A DNA stretch of 64,000 nt from Anaerolineae bacterium (GTDB lineage: Bacteria; Chloroflexota; Anaerolineae; Caldilineales; Caldilineaceae), in assembly GCA_030432295.1 (NCBI GenBank), contig JAUIHI010000030.1, positions 20,562 to 84,561 on the forward strand, given 5' to 3'. A program made the translations under genes and the position numbers. Positions 33,402 through 44,302 of this stretch are shown piece after piece; within the stretch, counting starts at the first letter, position 1; the number at the start of each line of letters is the position of its first letter. Below the pieces are notes generated by a model that was not told the DNA's origin, made no database searches, and saw nothing but the letters and a program-made list of their open reading frames with translations.

Positions 33402-34479
33402 CACTCCCCTCACTCTCAATCCGAATCGCCTGCATCACCCGCGCAATCTGCCGGTCGAATTTGTCGCTGTCCGTCTTCCAGCCGGTGAAGTCCCCGGCCA
33501 GCCGGTTTTTGATACGCAGCCCTTCCCCGCTGTATGCCGAACTGAACAGATGACCGTCCAGGTCCAGGGGGATGATGCGCCACACCTCCCCACCTTCCTT
33601 GCGCAGTTCCGTTTCCCGATGCAGGGCCAGATCGATCTCAAAGTTGACCCAATTGCTGCCCAGAGATTCCTTCGAGCAGCAGAGCAGGAATTTGTCGGTC
33701 AGACGGATGCCACTCTCGATATTGTGAGTGATGGGCACGCCCAGGCGAGCGTCTTTTTCATCCAGCCAGCAGCGCACACCCTTGCCCTGCAAAGTGTCGT
33801 GGAGACGCTGGGCAAAGGCCGCGTCCGCGTGGCTGTAGCTGATGAAGCAGGAGTAGAACTCGAAGGGTTTGGTTGTGAGCGCGTGCATATACTCAATGAA
33901 AATCTCCGGCACGCCGCAGCCGCGTAGGAAGATTTCTGGTATTTGGCCTTTGGATTTGTAGATTGTGTCGATGCCGATACTGGAAGGGCCGCGGTGGTGA
34001 ACTGTTTCGAGCCGTCTGACTGCACTTAAGTCTGCATCGATAAAAGTTGTATTTGAGACAATTGCATCATCAAATATTGCGTTGTCAATTTCTACATTCC
34101 TGAAATTTGTACCATTCAGTACAGTACCGCTAAAGTCTGCACCTGATAGATTCGTTCGATAGAAACTTGCGAAGCTAATATCGGCATCAGTGAGATTCGT
34201 TCCGTGTAGATTCGCACGTTCGAAGCTCACCCCGCCAAGATCGGTGTCACTCATATCCGCATTTTGCAGATCGGAACTATTGAAATTGGCCCCCCAAAGG
34301 TCAGTGTGGTGTAGTGCTGTGTTTCTAGTATCAGCGTTGCGCAAGTCAATGTAACGAAGATAAATATGGCTGAGATCCGAATCGCTTAGATCAGGTCGTA
34401 TCCCTGGGTTTTTCTTCCGCCACTGATTCCAAACCTCTACCCCTTGCTGTAGAATAGCCAAATGTTCTTCGTTTGCCAT
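33391..34479 (-). CDS. Pentapeptide-repeat plus TIR-domain protein
   Basis: The 362-residue protein has an N-terminal pentapeptide-repeat helix (about 28-155, repeats such as ADMSD, TDLGG, ANLHG, TNLSG, ADFSG). A joining segment is followed by a TIR domain (about 207-340) with CFISYSHADAAFAQRLHDTL, a BB-loop region GVRCWLDEKDARLG, and SNWVNFEIDLA holding the Glu expected for NAD-cleaving TIRs. Bacterial TIR proteins are often NADase effectors in phage defence; that role is inferred here. The 5' part is visibly richer in A/T than the 3' part. The start at MANEEHL is chosen because the upstream part lacks repeats. Confidence 0.85.
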   Translation of the reverse strand: MANEEHLAILQQGVEVWNQWRKKNPGIRPDLSDSDLSHIYLRYIDLRNADTRNTALHHTDLWGANFNSSDLQNADMSDTDLGGVSFERANLHGTNLTDADISFASFYRTNLSGADFSGTVLNGTNFRNVEIDNAIFDDAIVSNTTFIDADLSAVRRLETVHHRGPSSIGIDTIYKSKGQIPEIFLRGCGVPEIFIEYMHALTTKPFEFYSCFISYSHADAAFAQRLHDTLQGKGVRCWLDEKDARLGVPITHNIESGIRLTDKFLLCCSKESLGSNWVNFEIDLALHRETELRKEGGEVWRIIPLDLDGHLFSSAYSGEGLRIKNRLAGDFTGWKTDSDKFDRQIARVMQAIRIESEGSVTK

Positions 34480-34514
34480 GCCATCTTCCTTTGCACTTAC
34501 ACGGGCACACTCCC

Positions 34515-34577
34515 GATTCCGGGAATCGACCACTACCAAACGCCAAGCCGCAGATCGCCCGGTCGATTCCCGGAATC
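34515..34577. repeat. Hairpin with GATTCCGGGAATCGACC arms
   Basis: Perfect 17-base arms at 34515-34531 and 34561-34577. It lies between the TIR gene and the repeat element that follows. Confidence 0.6.
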
Positions 34578-34605
34578 AGCACCCCACAACGCGCTCAATC
34601 CAGCC

Positions 34606-34771
34606 GTCGCTGGTTGAGTAGCCGCCGCCGATAACTTCCACTCTGGCAGTCAGGTGATGGCGGCGTATCGAAACCAAGACGGCGGGTCTACGCTGGATGT
34701 GCTGTTTTCGCGTAGACCCGCTTTGGTTTCGATACGCCGGGATACAGCCCCCGGCTACTCAACCGGCGCTG
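34606..34771. mobile_element. MITE/REP-like element, family 2 (GGTTGAGTAG), copy 1
   Basis: Ends CGCTGGTTGAGTAG and CTACTCAACCGGCG, with an inner inverted pair GTATCGAAACCAAG / TTGGTTTCGATAC around GGGTCTACGC and GCGTAGACCC. It lies directly after the valS stop and may serve as its terminator. Other copies are at 37622-37756 and 60341-60476. Confidence 0.78.
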
Positions 34772-34775
34772 GTCT

Positions 34776-37493
<2,718 letters not shown>

Positions 37494-37546
37494 CTCTTTT
37501 ACCTTTCAGAAAAAACGGACACGGATTTGCACGGATAAAAAGGCAC

Positions 37547-37582
37547 AAAAAAAGTCGCTTCATCTCAAAGGACGAAGCGACT
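37547..37582 (-). terminator. T-box-controlled intrinsic terminator before valS
   Basis: AGTCGCTTCGTC pairs with GATGAAGCGACT, allowing a G-U pair, and a run of seven T follows on the minus strand. Its 5' arm abuts the GGTGGCACCGCGG antiterminator strand. Confidence 0.85.
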
Positions 37583-37621
37583 CCGCGGTGCCACCTTTGT
37601 TAGTGAACGGTTGTCATAGGT

Positions 37622-37756
37622 GACTAGCGCCGGTTGAGTAGGCTGCGGCAGTATGCAGCCGTATCGAAACCAAGCGGGTCAAACTGACATTAACTCGTAG
37701 ACCCGCTCGCTTGATTTCGATACGCCTCAAAGACTCGGCACTCAATCAGCGCTCAC
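37622..37756. mobile_element. MITE/REP-like element, family 2, copy 2, inside the T-box leader
   Basis: It carries GCGCCGGTTGAGTAG at one end and a decayed CTCAATCAGCGC at the other, with inner GTATCGAAACCAAGCGGGTC / GACCCGCTCGCTTG blocks. It has more mismatches than copies 1 and 3, so it is probably an older insertion. Confidence 0.75.
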
Positions 37757-37979
37757 TGATCTATCGGACCCATTCACTCTCTCAACGCGCTAACGGGCGG
37801 ACCCGGACGGAAGCTACTCACTGTTCACTCCGCCAACCTTCCCGGCGACTTCTCCCCTGCGCCTGCGAACGCTTCTTTCAGCCGTGAAAGCGTCTCTCTG
37901 CCGCCCGCTGGGGGATACTGCTCCGGTGCATTGTCATTCGTTGCAAAGTCGTTGACTCTGCGTATGGAATTGGTCTAAA

Positions 37980-38009
37980 AGTATAGCGGGGAGGGTGGGG
38001 GGATGTCAA
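37980..38009 (-). promoter_or_regulatory. Sigma70-type promoter of the valS leader
   Basis: On the minus strand TTGACA (38009-38004), an 18-base spacer and TATACT (37985-37980). Transcription would start near 37973, giving a leader of about 480 bases. Confidence 0.65.
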
Positions 38010-38011
38010 TT

Positions 38012-38043
38012 TTGTACGGGCACGATATATCGTGCCCGTACAA
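38012..38043. terminator. Perfect 32-base palindrome after the antiporter gene
   Basis: TTGTACGGGCACGATA and its complement meet without a loop, ten bases after the end of the minus-strand antiporter gene. It is a probable transcript end. Confidence 0.55.
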
Positions 38044-38053
38044 AGTACAAAGA

Positions 38054-39142
38054 TCAGCCCACCGTCGCTCGCTGTCGCAGGGACCGCACAACCGTCACCG
38101 CTACCGCCAGCAGTGTGGCTGGAATGACGACATAGAGCATTGCGTCGGCAAAGACGGATAGACGCACGTTGCGGGTAGCAGCCAGAATCAGATAGGCCGT
38201 GTAGGCGATGTAGTAGCCCAGGAGCAGCACGCCTTCCCAGCGGGAGATGCGGCTGCCCGTGAAAAAGAGGGGCAGGCAGATAGCCGCTACCGCCAGCATC
38301 ACCGGAATGTCGATGGCGATGGATGATTCCGAGACAGCGATGCCACCGGCTGTAAAGAGACCACCGATACCCAGCACGCCCAGAATGTTGAAGATATTGC
38401 TGCCCACCACATTGCCGATGGCGATGTCTCGTTCACCCCGGATGCTGGCGATGACGGAGGTTGCGACTTCGGGCAGGGATGTGCCCGCGGCGACAATTGT
38501 CAGCCCAATCACCAGTTCGCTCACCCCCAGGCTCTCGGCAAAGGCGATTGCACCCTCCACCAGCCAACGGGAACCGATCGCCAGTGCGCCGAGTCCACCC
38601 GCGATCAGCAGCAGGTCGATGGGCCAGGTGCGCTTCTTGGCGGGCGAGCCACCAAAGGCTTCCCTATACTCGGCCTGCACCGCTTTGCTTTCCCGTCGGC
38701 TCTGGAAGATGGCAAACAGCACATAGGCGACCAAGCCCAACACGAGAATCAGACATTCTGCCAGGCTGAGGTTGGCGTCCTGGGCAAAGATCAGCACCAG
38801 GACGGAAAGCCCGATCATCAGCGGCACATCCCAGCGGATTAGCTGTTGTGCCACAACCAGAGGCGTAATCAGCGCAGAGACACCCAAAATGAAAAGCACA
38901 TTGAAAATGTTGCTGCCCACCACATTCCCCACCATCAATTCGGGCTGATTGGCGAGGGCTGTCTGAATGCTCACCATCAACTCAGGCGAGCTGGTCCCAA
39001 AGGCGACGATCGTCAAGCCAACCACCAGGGGCGAAATGCCCGCGGCCACAGCCAATCGGGATGCGCCCCGCACTAAAAGCTCAGCGCCGCCGATCAATAG
39101 CAATAAACCCAGGACAAAATAGACAACGGTTGCCAATGGCAT
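38054..39142 (-). CDS. CaCA-family cation/Ca2+ antiporter (second of a tandem pair)
   Basis: The 362-residue membrane protein has the two alpha-repeats of sodium/calcium exchangers: VVGLTIVAFGTSSPELMVSIQTAL with GNVVGSNIFNVLFILG, and VIGLTIVAAGTSLPEVATSVIASIRGERDIAIGNVVGSNIFNILGVLG. The GTSSPE and GTSLPE glutamates bind the ion. It exports Ca2+ (or similar) against Na+ or H+. It follows its close paralogue by 18 bases. GGAGAG lies eight bases before the ATG. Confidence 0.93.
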   Translation of the reverse strand: MPLATVVYFVLGLLLLIGGAELLVRGASRLAVAAGISPLVVGLTIVAFGTSSPELMVSIQTALANQPELMVGNVVGSNIFNVLFILGVSALITPLVVAQQLIRWDVPLMIGLSVLVLIFAQDANLSLAECLILVLGLVAYVLFAIFQSRRESKAVQAEYREAFGGSPAKKRTWPIDLLLIAGGLGALAIGSRWLVEGAIAFAESLGVSELVIGLTIVAAGTSLPEVATSVIASIRGERDIAIGNVVGSNIFNILGVLGIGGLFTAGGIAVSESSIAIDIPVMLAVAAICLPLFFTGSRISRWEGVLLLGYYIAYTAYLILAATRNVRLSVFADAMLYVVIPATLLAVAVTVVRSLRQRATVG

Positions 39143-39160
39143 AAAGAGCGACTCTCCAGG

Positions 39161-40258
39161 TCAGGATGATTTGGATAAAACCGGGGCTTTACGCAAAGAA
39201 CGCACAACAGTAACACCCACTGCCAGCAGGGTGAGGGGAATGACCACATAGAGCATTGCGTCGGCAAAGACGGAGAGGCGCACATTGCGGGTGGCGGAGA
39301 GAATCAGATAGGCTGTGTAGGCCACGTAATATCCCAGAAGCAGCAGCCCTTCCCAGCGGGAGAGACGGCTGCCCGTGAAAAAGAGGGGCAGACAGATGGC
39401 CGCCACAGCCACCATCACCGGAATGTCAACGGCCACGGCTGTCTCGGAGACGGCGATGCCGTTTTGGGTGAACAGCCCGCCGATGCCCAGCACCGCCAAA
39501 ATGTTGAAGATATTGCTGCCCACCACATTGCCCACCGCGATATCCCGTTCGCCCCGGATGCTGGCGATGACGGAGGTGGCGACTTCGGGCAGGGATGTAC
39601 CCGCGGCCACAATCGTCAGACCGATGACCATCTCACTCACCCCCAGGGCCTCGGCAAAGGCCACCGCGCCGTCCACCAGCCAGCGGGAACCCAGGGCCAG
39701 CCCGCCCAGTCCACCGGCCACCAGCAGCAGGTCTACGGGCCAGGTACGCTTGGCAGATTCGGGCGCACCGAAGGCTTTCTCATACTCGGCCTGCACAGCT
39801 TGGCTCTCCCGGCGGCTTTGGATGACTGTAAATGTCACATAAGTTATCAGCCCCAGGGCCAGAACCGTACATTCGCCCCGGCTGATGGACGAATCCTGCA
39901 CGAAGACGAGGACGAGCAGAGAGAGGCCGATCATCAGCGGCACATCCCAGCGGATGAGCTGCTGGGCCACAATCAGCGGCGTCACCAATGCGGAGATGCC
40001 TAGAATGAGGAGCACATTGAAAATGTTGCTCCCCACGACATTGCCCACCATCAGCCCGGCTTGGCCGGAGAGCGCGGTCTGGATGCCCACCATCAGCTCC
40101 GGCGAACTGGTCCCAAACGCCACGACCGTCAGCCCAACCACCAGCGGGGAGATGCCCGCGGCCACCGCCAGCCGGGAAGCACCCCGCACCAGAATCTCTG
40201 CACCGCCGATCAACAGCACTAATCCCAGCACAAAATAGACAGTTGTTGCCAATTCCAT
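39161..40258 (-). CDS. CaCA-family cation/Ca2+ antiporter (first of a tandem pair)
   Basis: The 365-residue protein is closely similar to the next gene product along its whole length, with the same GTSSPELMVGIQTALS and GTSLPEVATSVIASIRGERDIAVGNVVGSNIFN repeats. The two look like a recent tandem duplication. The frame is open far upstream because it shadows the preceding gene; the ATG at 40258, which aligns with the paralogue's N-terminus, is the true start. Confidence 0.92.
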   Translation of the reverse strand: MELATTVYFVLGLVLLIGGAEILVRGASRLAVAAGISPLVVGLTVVAFGTSSPELMVGIQTALSGQAGLMVGNVVGSNIFNVLLILGISALVTPLIVAQQLIRWDVPLMIGLSLLVLVFVQDSSISRGECTVLALGLITYVTFTVIQSRRESQAVQAEYEKAFGAPESAKRTWPVDLLLVAGGLGGLALGSRWLVDGAVAFAEALGVSEMVIGLTIVAAGTSLPEVATSVIASIRGERDIAVGNVVGSNIFNILAVLGIGGLFTQNGIAVSETAVAVDIPVMVAVAAICLPLFFTGSRLSRWEGLLLLGYYVAYTAYLILSATRNVRLSVFADAMLYVVIPLTLLAVGVTVVRSLRKAPVLSKSS

Positions 40259-40290
40259 CGGACCTGTAGCCTTTTCAGAAAATGCTGATT

Positions 40291-40761
40291 TTATCTTTCC
40301 GGGAGGAAGCCTGCCGCCGCGGTCAGTTCGTCTTCTTTGCGGCGGCGCCCCAGTACCCGCATCCGAATGCGGGTGGGATTGCCTGCGCCGTCCAGATCGA
40401 TCTCGGCCTTGCGGGGCAGATAGACCGCTTCGCCCTCGCCTGAACTGAGCCGGGGCCAGAGGGAAAAGAAGACGACCTGCGCGGCTTCGTCGTAGACTGC
40501 TTCGCCAGAGGGCGTAATCTCCCCCGGTGTGTGGGGTTTGCCCTCGTAGTTTTTGCGCAGCCAACGGCCAATCCCCAGCCGCTTGTTATCGACGATCTGC
40601 ACGCCCAGCAGCCGGTAGTTCTCCACAATCGCATCCACTTCCAACTTAATGCGTTCATCCGACGGGCTGGCCGGGCGAAAGCGGATTTCGATATTGTCCT
40701 TTTGCTGGAGCCAGACAGCCCGGAAGGGGACTGTGTAGGAGAGAATGTGTGTATCGCTCAA
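40291..40761 (-). CDS. Unknown conserved-looking protein
   Basis: I do not recognise this 156-residue protein. It is mixed alpha/beta with a predicted beta-rich C-terminal part (VVFFSLWPRLSSGEGEAVYLPRKAEIDLDGAGNPTRIRMRVLGRRR), no signal peptide and no Cys. The start is a TTG with AAGGAG about eight bases upstream, and no ATG competes. It is 32 bases before the antiporter pair and may share their transcript. Confidence 0.6.
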   Translation of the reverse strand: MSDTHILSYTVPFRAVWLQQKDNIEIRFRPASPSDERIKLEVDAIVENYRLLGVQIVDNKRLGIGRWLRKNYEGKPHTPGEITPSGEAVYDEAAQVVFFSLWPRLSSGEGEAVYLPRKAEIDLDGAGNPTRIRMRVLGRRRKEDELTAAAGFLPER

Positions 40762-40948
40762 AAAGGAACTCCTTAATTCTGTGTGACTGCCAACGGGCGG
40801 ATGCCCGGAAAAGTTGATGTGCTGGGGAAAATCGGTGTCCCCGTAAATATGACAGCGAATGATAGGATTGCGCGAATGGCTGTTTCGTCAGGGGTGTTTG
40901 GGGACATCCCATTATTGCCTCTACCGGCCAACTATTCGCGTACTCCTC

Positions 40949-41689
40949 CTATTCGTTGTCACTCTTCGTCGGCCAAACCGCCCAACGCAATACCCAATAG
41001 CCAATACCGATTTCCCCTGCCCCCATCACCCACGGCCCCCATCCCGGAACCAGCGGCTGGTTGTAGAGATTGGCCAGCGCGGGCAGAATCCACTGGAACT
41101 GGGCAAGCGGGAAATAGAGCGCGGCAACCGTCAACCCAAGCACAATCGCGCCAGCCACGCGGGTGGGCAACAGTGCGGCAATCGGCATCAGCAGCGCCAG
41201 AGCCAGACAGCCCGCCATCGCCCCAGTCTGCAAACGAAACTCCGGCGTCAGCAGCAGCCCTGGCGTCCACGCGGGGGGCAGCAGATTGAGCGTTGCCACC
41301 GTCGCCACCCCAAACATTCCCAGCCGCGCCACCAGCGGGTAGCCCACCTCTCGCCGCCAGGCGAACAGACTCAGGGCCACACTCACCGCCACCAGTGGCA
41401 GATAGAAGCCCTCCCGCCACAGCCCAATATCCCCCTGCTGCACCGGATAGAGAAACTTCACCAGCTCACCCAAATCCAGCCCAATCACCACCAGCCCCGC
41501 AGCCCGGTGGGGAATCCACGGCCCGAAATAGCCGACGAGGGCGAGGAGTGCAGAGAATGGGAGGAGGAAAATAGTGAATAGCGAATGGCGAATAGCGAAT
41601 AGTGAAGTGTCGTCAGTGCCAGCGGTCGCACCGTCCACGTCGTCGGGTAGCGATACGCGATTCCGCATTCCCCATTCCGCATTCCCCAT
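40949..41689 (-). CDS. Unknown membrane protein, start uncertain
   Basis: The protein has up to 246 residues and about six hydrophobic segments (IFLLPFSALLALVGYFGPWI, FYLPLVAVSVALSLFAW, LGMFGVATVATLNLLPP, GAMAGCLALALLMPIAALL, VAGAIVLGLTVAALYFPL, GPWVMGAGEIGIGYWVL). The first about 35 codons are made of repeat words (ACTATTCGC..., GGAATGC...) and probably come from an intergenic repeat, so translation may begin near the first membrane helix. The ATG at 41689 follows the previous stop at once. The function is unknown. Confidence 0.6.
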   Translation of the reverse strand: MGNAEWGMRNRVSLPDDVDGATAGTDDTSLFAIRHSLFTIFLLPFSALLALVGYFGPWIPHRAAGLVVIGLDLGELVKFLYPVQQGDIGLWREGFYLPLVAVSVALSLFAWRREVGYPLVARLGMFGVATVATLNLLPPAWTPGLLLTPEFRLQTGAMAGCLALALLMPIAALLPTRVAGAIVLGLTVAALYFPLAQFQWILPALANLYNQPLVPGWGPWVMGAGEIGIGYWVLRWAVWPTKSDNE

Positions 41690-41691
41690 TC

Positions 41692-42171
41692 CTAACCCCT
41701 CCCCGCCCGTTCCAGGCGCAACCGCTGCCGTTCCTCGCCTTCGGCAAAGCGGCGGCGCTCCGCGTCGGTCTGCAATTCCAGACGGGGCACTTCCGTGGGG
41801 TGGCCGTTCTCATCCAGAGCCACATAAATAAAGTAGGCGCTGTTGGTATGGGTAATCTCGCCGGTGAGCAGATTCTCCGCCTCCACCCGCACTTGCACCT
41901 CCATCGACGTGCGCCCCACATACGTAATCCGTCCGCGCAGATTGAGCAGTTGGCCCAGGCGCACCGGCTCGTGAAAAGTCATACTGTCGATGGCGACGGT
42001 CACACTGGGCCGCCGCGCGTGACGGGCGGCCACAATCCCGCTGCACTCGTCGCACAGTTTCAGAATCACCCCGCCATGCACATTGCCCAGGCTGTTGGCG
42101 TGTTCCGGATTCATAAATTGGTTCAAAGAGGTCTCAGACTCACTGATCGGCTTGGCTGTCATTCTTCCCAT
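41692..42171 (-). CDS. Hotdog-fold acyl-CoA thioesterase, YciA-like
   Basis: The 159-residue protein has NSLGNVHGGVILKLCDECSGIVAARHARRPSVTVAIDSMTFHEPVRLGQLLNLRG, the acyl-CoA thioesterase pattern with the conserved Asp, and NSAYFIYVALDENGHPTEVP. The family hydrolyses a range of acyl-CoAs in the cytoplasm. ATGs at 42171 and 42162 are both possible starts. Confidence 0.88.
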   Translation of the reverse strand: MGRMTAKPISESETSLNQFMNPEHANSLGNVHGGVILKLCDECSGIVAARHARRPSVTVAIDSMTFHEPVRLGQLLNLRGRITYVGRTSMEVQVRVEAENLLTGEITHTNSAYFIYVALDENGHPTEVPRLELQTDAERRRFAEGEERQRLRLERAGRG

Positions 42172-42179
42172 CCCTGTTC

Positions 42180-42244
42180 AACCACAAAGGCACAAAGACA
42201 CGAAGGAAAAGCGCTCTTCTTTGTGCCTTCGTGTCTTTGTGGTT
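42180..42244. repeat. ACCACAAAGGCACAAAGACACGAAGG word hairpin
   Basis: The left arm holds CACAAAG-GCACAAAG-ACACGAAGG, and the right arm holds CCTTCGTGTCTTTGTGGTT. The right arm lacks one word unit, so one arm has gained or lost a repeat. Half-sites with the same words lie at about 13843-13876 and 51623-51650. Confidence 0.6.
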
Positions 42245-42863
42245 AAGGTCCGTCCAAAGAGAGTATCATATCACAGCATTCCTGCCCATCCCCATTGACA
42301 AAGCGCCCCACGTGACGAAAGCCGTTCTTCTCATAGAAGCGGATGGCTCGGCGATTATCCGCCAGCACCCCGCCCCACAAAATCACCCGGCTGCGCCCAA
42401 AGCGGCGGGCAATCTCCCAAATCGCAGGCAGCAGTCGTGACCCCAGGCCCCGGTTCTGCCAGCCGTCCGCCAGCGTCGGCCCAAAGCGGCAGTCGGTTGC
42501 TGGGTCCAATGGGTAGTCGGTTTTCGCATAGCGAAGAATATCCCCACCCGTCAAATCAAAACTGAATTCCATCAGCCCCACAATCGATTCCTCTCCTTCG
42601 CCCAACGCCACCACCGCCAGCCGCAGCTTGTCAAAGCGGGCAATCGCATGGCACATTTCCAGCGCAGTGGCCCGGTCATAGCCCGAAAAAGTACTCAGGC
42701 GGCGGCTCTCGGCAGACAGCCCAGCCAGAAAGCGCGCCAACATCTCCACATCGCTGGGAATCAGTGGGCGCAAAATGATCTGTTCGCCCGTCGCCATCCA
42801 AAGTCGTGTGGCGAAATCCGCCGGATTCTGGGCCACCTCCGCTAGTGTAAGAGGGGGGTTCAT
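42243..42863 (-). CDS. GNAT-family acetyltransferase
   Basis: The 206-residue protein has a GNAT core (about 30-190) with the acetyl-CoA loop LADGWQNRGLGSRLLPAIWEIARRFG (QNRGLG), preceded by VVALGEGEESIVGLMEFSF, and ending DNRRAIRFYEKNGFRHVGRFV. The acceptor is unknown. An AGGAAGCGAG site lies before the ATG. Confidence 0.87.
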   Translation of the reverse strand: MNPPLTLAEVAQNPADFATRLWMATGEQIILRPLIPSDVEMLARFLAGLSAESRRLSTFSGYDRATALEMCHAIARFDKLRLAVVALGEGEESIVGLMEFSFDLTGGDILRYAKTDYPLDPATDCRFGPTLADGWQNRGLGSRLLPAIWEIARRFGRSRVILWGGVLADNRRAIRFYEKNGFRHVGRFVNGDGQECCDMILSLDGP

Positions 42864-42879
42864 TCTCGCTTCCTCATCT

Positions 42880-43006
42880 CGTGCCCATCGCTCCGCGTGG
42901 GCACACGCTTTGGACGCTCTGCGTCCCCCGCAGCACCCGCACGCCGAGCAGCGGACGCTGAGCGTCCCCCGAACGTTTCCACGCGGAGCGATGGGAACGA
43001 GTGAAA
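42880..43006. repeat. TCGTGCCCATCGCTCCGCG / CGCGGAGCGATGGGAACGA hairpin
   Basis: Outer arms at about 42889-42908 and 42984-43004. An inner imperfect inverted pair of GGACGCT-CTGCGTCC and GGACGCTGAGCGTCC is enclosed. It separates the GNAT gene from the glycosyltransferase gene. Confidence 0.65.
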
Positions 43007-43007
43007 G

Positions 43008-44171
43008 CTACTCCATCGCCTTCGTGTAGGCAGCGATCAACTGCTGCGCGCTGCGCTCCCACGTGAATTTCCGCGCATTGACACTGCCCGCCTCCGCCAG
43101 CGCCTGCCGGTAGGCCCCATCCGTCGCCAGCCGGACAATCCCCGCTGCGATGCTCTCCACCGACTCTGCGTCCACATACAGCGCGCCGTCCCCGCCTGCT
43201 TCGGGCAGACAGGAGTTGTCCCCGGTCAGCACCGCCGCGCCGCAAGCCTGCGCTTCCAGAATCGGCAGACCAAACCCTTCGTATAGCGAAGGATAGGCGA
43301 AAAATTCCGCGGCGGAAAAGAGCGCGGGCAGGTCAGCGTCATCCACAAAGCCGGGGAAGACCACATCTGCTTCCAGGCCCAATTCCTGCACAGTCGCAAA
43401 AATCTCGTCGAAGAGCCAGCCTTTGCTGCCCCCGATCACCAGCCGGTGGGGCAGATCGGCTTCCTGGCGCGCGGCGTGGAATGCCCGGATCAGCCGGGCA
43501 AAGTTCTTGCGGGGCTGGAGTTTGCTCAGCCCCAGAATGAATGGACGGTCGCCGATGGCGTATTTTTCCCGCACCGCCTGCTGGCGGGTCAGGTCTGGCT
43601 CCGGCTGGAAGTGCTGCTGATCCACCGCGCCCTGCACAACGCTGAGATGTTCAGCGGGGATACCCCACAACTCCTGCAAATCCTCCGCGGTGTGCTGGCT
43701 GTCCGCAATCAGGTGGTCCGCCCGTTTCACCGAGCGGGGCACGACTCTGTTCAGATAGCGGTGCAGGCTGGGCATTGCCGCGTCCGGGTAGCGCAGGAAG
43801 GCCAGGTCGTGTACTGTCACCACTCGGCGGCGGGCGGAGGCTGGCGGCAGCACAAAATCCGTGGCGTGCAGCAGGTCCGCCCGCCCCCCCGTAAACCAGT
43901 CGGCGCGCGGGAAAGGCACATTCAGCCGGTGCCAGATGCGCACCAGATTGCGCTCGTTGAGGAAGGGAATCGTATGCAGAGGCAGGGGCGCGTCGTCCCG
44001 CTCGGCCTGGCTCACCTGCCCGGCCACAAAGAGGCGGATGTCGTAGCCCGGATTGGCCGCCAGTAGCGCCCGCACCTGGCCCCGGATAATGCGTCCGATC
44101 CCCGCGCTCTGACGGATGGCCGGGGTGTAGTCGATGAGGAGGGAAATTGGTTGAACGGGTGATTGGGTCAT
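43008..44171 (-). CDS. Group-1 (GT4) glycosyltransferase
   Basis: The 387-residue GT-B protein has the N-terminal LLIDYTPAIRQSAGIGRIIRGQVRALL glycine-rich loop. Its C-terminal donor site is FILGLSKLQPRKNFARLIRAFHAA, then YPSLYEGFGLPILEAQACGAAVLTGD (EX7E motif). It transfers a sugar from a nucleotide or other donor, probably in envelope or exopolysaccharide assembly, but the acceptor is unknown. The ATG at 44171 starts at the domain edge; the longer open frame runs into the REP palindrome. Confidence 0.9.
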   Translation of the reverse strand: MTQSPVQPISLLIDYTPAIRQSAGIGRIIRGQVRALLAANPGYDIRLFVAGQVSQAERDDAPLPLHTIPFLNERNLVRIWHRLNVPFPRADWFTGGRADLLHATDFVLPPASARRRVVTVHDLAFLRYPDAAMPSLHRYLNRVVPRSVKRADHLIADSQHTAEDLQELWGIPAEHLSVVQGAVDQQHFQPEPDLTRQQAVREKYAIGDRPFILGLSKLQPRKNFARLIRAFHAARQEADLPHRLVIGGSKGWLFDEIFATVQELGLEADVVFPGFVDDADLPALFSAAEFFAYPSLYEGFGLPILEAQACGAAVLTGDNSCLPEAGGDGALYVDAESVESIAAGIVRLATDGAYRQALAEAGSVNARKFTWERSAQQLIAAYTKAME

Positions 44172-44188
44172 TGAGTGATTGGTGGTCA

Positions 44189-44223
44189 AGACCTGCCAGG
44201 TTTCAGAAAACCTGGCAGGTCTT
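44189..44223. repeat. REP-like palindrome, AGACCTGCCAGGTTT family, copy 2 (left of RAYT)
   Basis: Arms AGACCTGCCAGGTTT and AAAACCTGGCAGGTCTT with a short CAG loop, in the divergent gap before the RAYT gene. Confidence 0.8.
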
Positions 44224-44302
44224 TGTGTTTGCATCATTACGGAATTCTGGCTACAATCGACCTCGAAAATCTGTGCATTCTTTGGAATCGGGAGGCAATT
44301 CA

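Larger units (their letters stand above)
37547..37973 (-). promoter_or_regulatory. T-box riboswitch leader of valS, interrupted by a repeat element
   Basis: Read on the minus strand, the leader shows a stem-I-like region (AGAGAGACGC..., then GAACAGTGAGTAG), CGGGTCCGCCCGTTA, and GAATGGGTCC. The canonical antiterminator sequence GGTGGCACCGCGG lies at 37595-37583. It is followed at once by the intrinsic terminator. T-boxes bind uncharged tRNA and let transcription continue. Between GGGTCCGATAGATCAG and the antiterminator sits a family-2 repeat element. The specifier codon was not resolved by eye. Confidence 0.85.

Noticed and set aside
37600..37980. A second gene or tRNA in the gap before valS
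   Set aside because: The sequence is explained by the T-box leader and the inserted repeat. No cloverleaf or reading frame with a ribosome site was found.
39161..40564. Long N-terminal extension of the first antiporter
   Set aside because: The extra 102 codons overlap the preceding gene in another frame and do not align with the paralogue, whose N-terminus matches the ATG at 40258.
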